Assembly (NCBI GenBank): GCA_000432575.1
Contig: HF996794.1
Location: 1 to 34,771, forward strand
Direction: 5' to 3'
DNA length: 34,771 nucleotides
Source: Clostridium sp. CAG:762
GTDB lineage: Bacteria; Bacillota_I; Bacilli_A; RF39; UBA660
Shown: in pieces, positions 32,466 to 34,771 of the stretch
Layout: every line of letters begins with the position of its first letter
Numbering within the stretch: position 1 is the stretch's first letter
The notes under the pieces: generated by a model
Databases searched by the model: none
The model's input: the letters and a program-made list of their open reading frames with translations, nothing else
Told to the model about the DNA's origin: nothing
Program-made: the position numbers and the translations under genes

Positions 32466-33758
32466 CTAATTATAACCTAAATCTTCTTTTTTTTCAACTA
32501 TTACAATACTTTTATTTCTTAAATTTAATTGCTTTATAACTTCTAACATATCATTATAATTTAATTTATCTATTATTTCAAATATTTTTTCCTCTAGTTT
32601 ATGTTCATAAATAACACTATCTAGGATAAAGTCATTTATAGCTATAATATTATTAAAAATAAACATTTGATTACTTAAATATACCTTCTTTTTTCTCTCA
32701 AAATCTTTTAAAGTAATGGTTATATTTTCTAAAACCTTATCTATCTCTTTAATTAATACCTCATAATTTTGGGTTTCATTTACCAAAGATACTAAAATAT
32801 GTTCCCCTGCATTTAATAATTCAACATGTATATTATTAACAATCGTGCCATTTTCCTTTAATTTACTAGATAAATTTGAGGTATCACCAAATAGATAATT
32901 AAATAATAAAGATAAATAATAATATAATTCTCTACCTTTAATATTAAAAGAAGATATTGGTATTTTAATATTATATGCCATTTTTTGAATCTCTGTATTC
33001 ATATTAATAATATCTTTTGATTTAGCTACTTTATCCGGTTCTTCATACTTCTTCACTTTTATTGGTCTTACTTCATTAAATTTTTTATTACTTTGATTTT
33101 GTTTTATAATTCCAATTATTTTCTCAGGATTAAAATTCCCTGTAATTATCATAAACATATTTGAAGGATGATAAAAAGTATAATAACAGTCATACAATAA
33201 ATTCTTATCTATTTTCTCTATATCACTTAATTCTCCTCCAATAGATTCTTTATAAGGATTATTTATAAAAATATTTTGATTAATTTTTTCATAAAGTACA
33301 TCTATAGGGCTATCTTTATACATCTTAATTTCTTCACCTATAATACCACGTTCTACTAAAACATTTTCATCCGTGAAATAAGGTGATTGAACATAATCAA
33401 GTAAATAACAAATATTTTCTTCTAAATTATTTGGTCCTTCAAATTCGTATGATGTGTATTTATGAGATGTTTGAGCATTATAATTAGTACCACTTTGAGA
33501 AAAGAATTCGGGAGGTTCAATTCCTTTTTCTTGAGCAAAAAGTTTATGTTCTAAGAAATGAGCTACCCCATTTGGTATTTTAACCATTTTATTCTTATTA
33601 TAAGGAATAAATTCATTATTAATTGAACCAAAATGAGAAGTTAAAGTTACATAATTATTATGAATACTATTCTTAGGATACATATATACTTCTAAACCAT
33701 TATCTAACTTTTCAAAATAAACTTTTTCTTCTACTTTCAAAATATTAATCGTTTTCAT
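32466..33758 (-). CDS. ymfH: M16 family zinc peptidase (YmfH-like)
   Basis: This 430-aa pitrilysin-type peptidase has the inverted zinc motif HFLEHKLF (HxxEH) near residue 65, and the third ligand region ERGIIGEEIKMYKD about 76 residues on, so it should be catalytically active. It belongs to the YmfH branch paired with YmfF. ATG 33758 follows AGGGTGA; the GTG three codons earlier lies inside that site. It overlaps the 3' end of the upstream YmfF-like gene by 14 bp, consistent with a heterodimer of active and inactive halves. Substrate unknown. Confidence 0.9.
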   Translation of the reverse strand: MKTINILKVEEKVYFEKLDNGLEVYMYPKNSIHNNYVTLTSHFGSINNEFIPYNKNKMVKIPNGVAHFLEHKLFAQEKGIEPPEFFSQSGTNYNAQTSHKYTSYEFEGPNNLEENICYLLDYVQSPYFTDENVLVERGIIGEEIKMYKDSPIDVLYEKINQNIFINNPYKESIGGELSDIEKIDKNLLYDCYYTFYHPSNMFMIITGNFNPEKIIGIIKQNQSNKKFNEVRPIKVKKYEEPDKVAKSKDIINMNTEIQKMAYNIKIPISSFNIKGRELYYYLSLLFNYLFGDTSNLSSKLKENGTIVNNIHVELLNAGEHILVSLVNETQNYEVLIKEIDKVLENITITLKDFERKKKVYLSNQMFIFNNIIAINDFILDSVIYEHKLEEKIFEIIDKLNYNDMLEVIKQLNLRNKSIVIVEKKEDLGYN

Positions 33759-34771
33759 TTGTATCACCCTCTAGTATATAAATAGTATCCATTTTAATCT
33801 TTTTAGCAATATTAACAACCTCCTCTTTAGTAATATTAGAATACTTTTTTATTTTAATATCCAAAGTATCAGCATCAACTAAACTTTGAGCATAATAATT
33901 ATTAATAATACCCGTATTAGAGTCTTCACACACTTCAATCGCAGAAATTATTGTTTGAATTGCATTATTTAAATCATCATCACTAAAACTTCCCTTACCC
34001 ATCTTATTTAATGTATCTTTAATTAATTTAATAGCCATGTTTATTTTACTAGAATTAACTCCTGCATATATAACAGCAATATTATCATAAAATTGACAGA
34101 ATGAATTAATATAATAAGCAAGACTATGTTTTTCCCTAACAGTATTAAATAACATAGAATTACCTCCGCCACCTAAGATTTCATTATATACTCTTAAAAC
34201 ATATTTTCTTTCATAATCTGTCATATTATTAATTCTAAGACCTATTGCTAACTTACTTTGATTTACATTATCTTTCTCAATAACTTTTTTCACTCTTTTT
34301 CTAGGTAATATGTTAGGTAATAAGATATCATCTTTTACTTTTTTATATGTATTTACCTTAAAGTTATTAGTAAAATATTCTCTTATTTTTTCACTATCTA
34401 CTTCTCCAACTACTAAAATATCCACTAAATCATTAGTTAATACCTTTTTATAATATTCATATAAACTTTCAGGGGTTATACTATTTAATTCTTCTATTTT
34501 ACCAAAAGGATTAAAAGAATAAGGCATATTATGATTCATTACTTCTAATACTTTAATTATTGAATATTTAGTTTTATTATCCTTGATGGAGTTAATACTT
34601 TTTCTCAAAACGTTAGTAACAATATTAAAACTTGTTTGATCAAACTTATTATCTAAAACATTTGGTTTAAATAATAAATTCATAAAGAAATCTAAAGAAT
34701 ATTCATTCATATTTTTTTCAGTATACTTTTCATTTAAAAATTCTAAATTAAATGATAATATCGAATAATTA
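33745..34771 (-). CDS. ymfF: M16 family peptidase-like protein (YmfF-like), 5' end outside the window
   Basis: The frame is open to the window edge and continues past the first visible Met (34710) upstream with LSFNLEFLNEKYTEKN, so the gene is truncated by the window and not broken. About 342 residues are visible. They cover the later part of an M16 N-terminal repeat and the C-terminal repeat (EILGGGGNSMLFNTVREKHSLAYYI, a typical M16 substrate-binding segment). YmfF proteins usually lack the zinc motif; that region is not in view. It is coupled to ymfH. Confidence 0.85.
   Translation of the reverse strand, partial: NYSILSFNLEFLNEKYTEKNMNEYSLDFFMNLLFKPNVLDNKFDQTSFNIVTNVLRKSINSIKDNKTKYSIIKVLEVMNHNMPYSFNPFGKIEELNSITPESLYEYYKKVLTNDLVDILVVGEVDSEKIREYFTNNFKVNTYKKVKDDILLPNILPRKRVKKVIEKDNVNQSKLAIGLRINNMTDYERKYVLRVYNEILGGGGNSMLFNTVREKHSLAYYINSFCQFYDNIAVIYAGVNSSKINMAIKLIKDTLNKMGKGSFSDDDLNNAIQTIISAIEVCEDSNTGIINNYYAQSLVDADTLDIKIKKYSNITKEEVVNIAKKIKMDTIYILEGDTNEND

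Overview
This window is about 34.8 kb of very AT-rich chromosome from a spore-forming, low-GC Gram-positive bacterium (Bacillota, Bacilli side). It carries PolC rather than only DnaE, zinc-type L32, CotE, GerE, SpoIIIAH and a SpoVB-like flippase. CotE and GerE belong to the Bacilli mother-cell coat programme. TGG encodes Trp and trxA ends in TGA, so the standard bacterial code is used. The mix of conserved housekeeping genes with poorly described surface and coiled-coil proteins fits an uncultured, host-associated lineage; that placement is inference.

Layout. 1-2512: an ABC-F ATPase (minus strand), a MITE-like inverted-repeat pair beyond its 3' end, a transposase-like remnant and a hairpin. 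2513-8122: spoVB (plus) converges on polC (minus) and the coding ends overlap by 9 bp. 8258-8549: the first copy of a decayed promoter-leader module. 8585-10895: a tail-anchored coiled-coil protein, a 4Fe-4S ferredoxin, rpsP-khpA and cotE. 11039-12916: a plus-strand operon of two DUF1292 proteins and a second tail-anchored coiled-coil protein. 12967-18887: mutS, then an elaborate branched terminator, then a SipW-type signal surface protein and a membrane-anchored protein ending in a dead amidase fold. 19026-19297: the second copy of the promoter-leader module. 19335-24328: recD2 with a small membrane protein, then a NitT/TauT-type ABC importer. 24390-29145: secG-rnr-capA-like-smpB-trxA-FTR-like operon. 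29258-30779: two plus-strand RNA-modification genes. 30871-34771: gerE, spoIIIAH, rpmF, yceD, ymfH and a ymfF cut by the window edge.

How the genes fit together. Replication and repair (polC, mutS, recD2), translation quality control and ribosome assembly (smpB, rnr, rpsP, rpmF, khpA, rRNA methyltransferase, pseudouridine synthase) and secretion (secG) make up the core. The sporulation genes are scattered: spoVB (cortex precursor), cotE (coat assembly), spoIIIAH (feeding-tube channel, here without the rest of its usual operon) and gerE, which has a near-ideal sigma-K promoter. The thioredoxin/FTR-like pair and the ferredoxin point to ferredoxin-linked thiol redox control in an anaerobe.

Most unusual are the duplicated promoter-leader module upstream of both polC and mutS, the three-way-junction terminator after mutS, and the catalytically empty amidase-like surface protein. 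Genes often begin directly after an AGGTGAT-like Shine-Dalgarno whose GTG is a decoy start; starts given here are corrected for that. Terminators often overlap coding ends, which indicates a compact genome.
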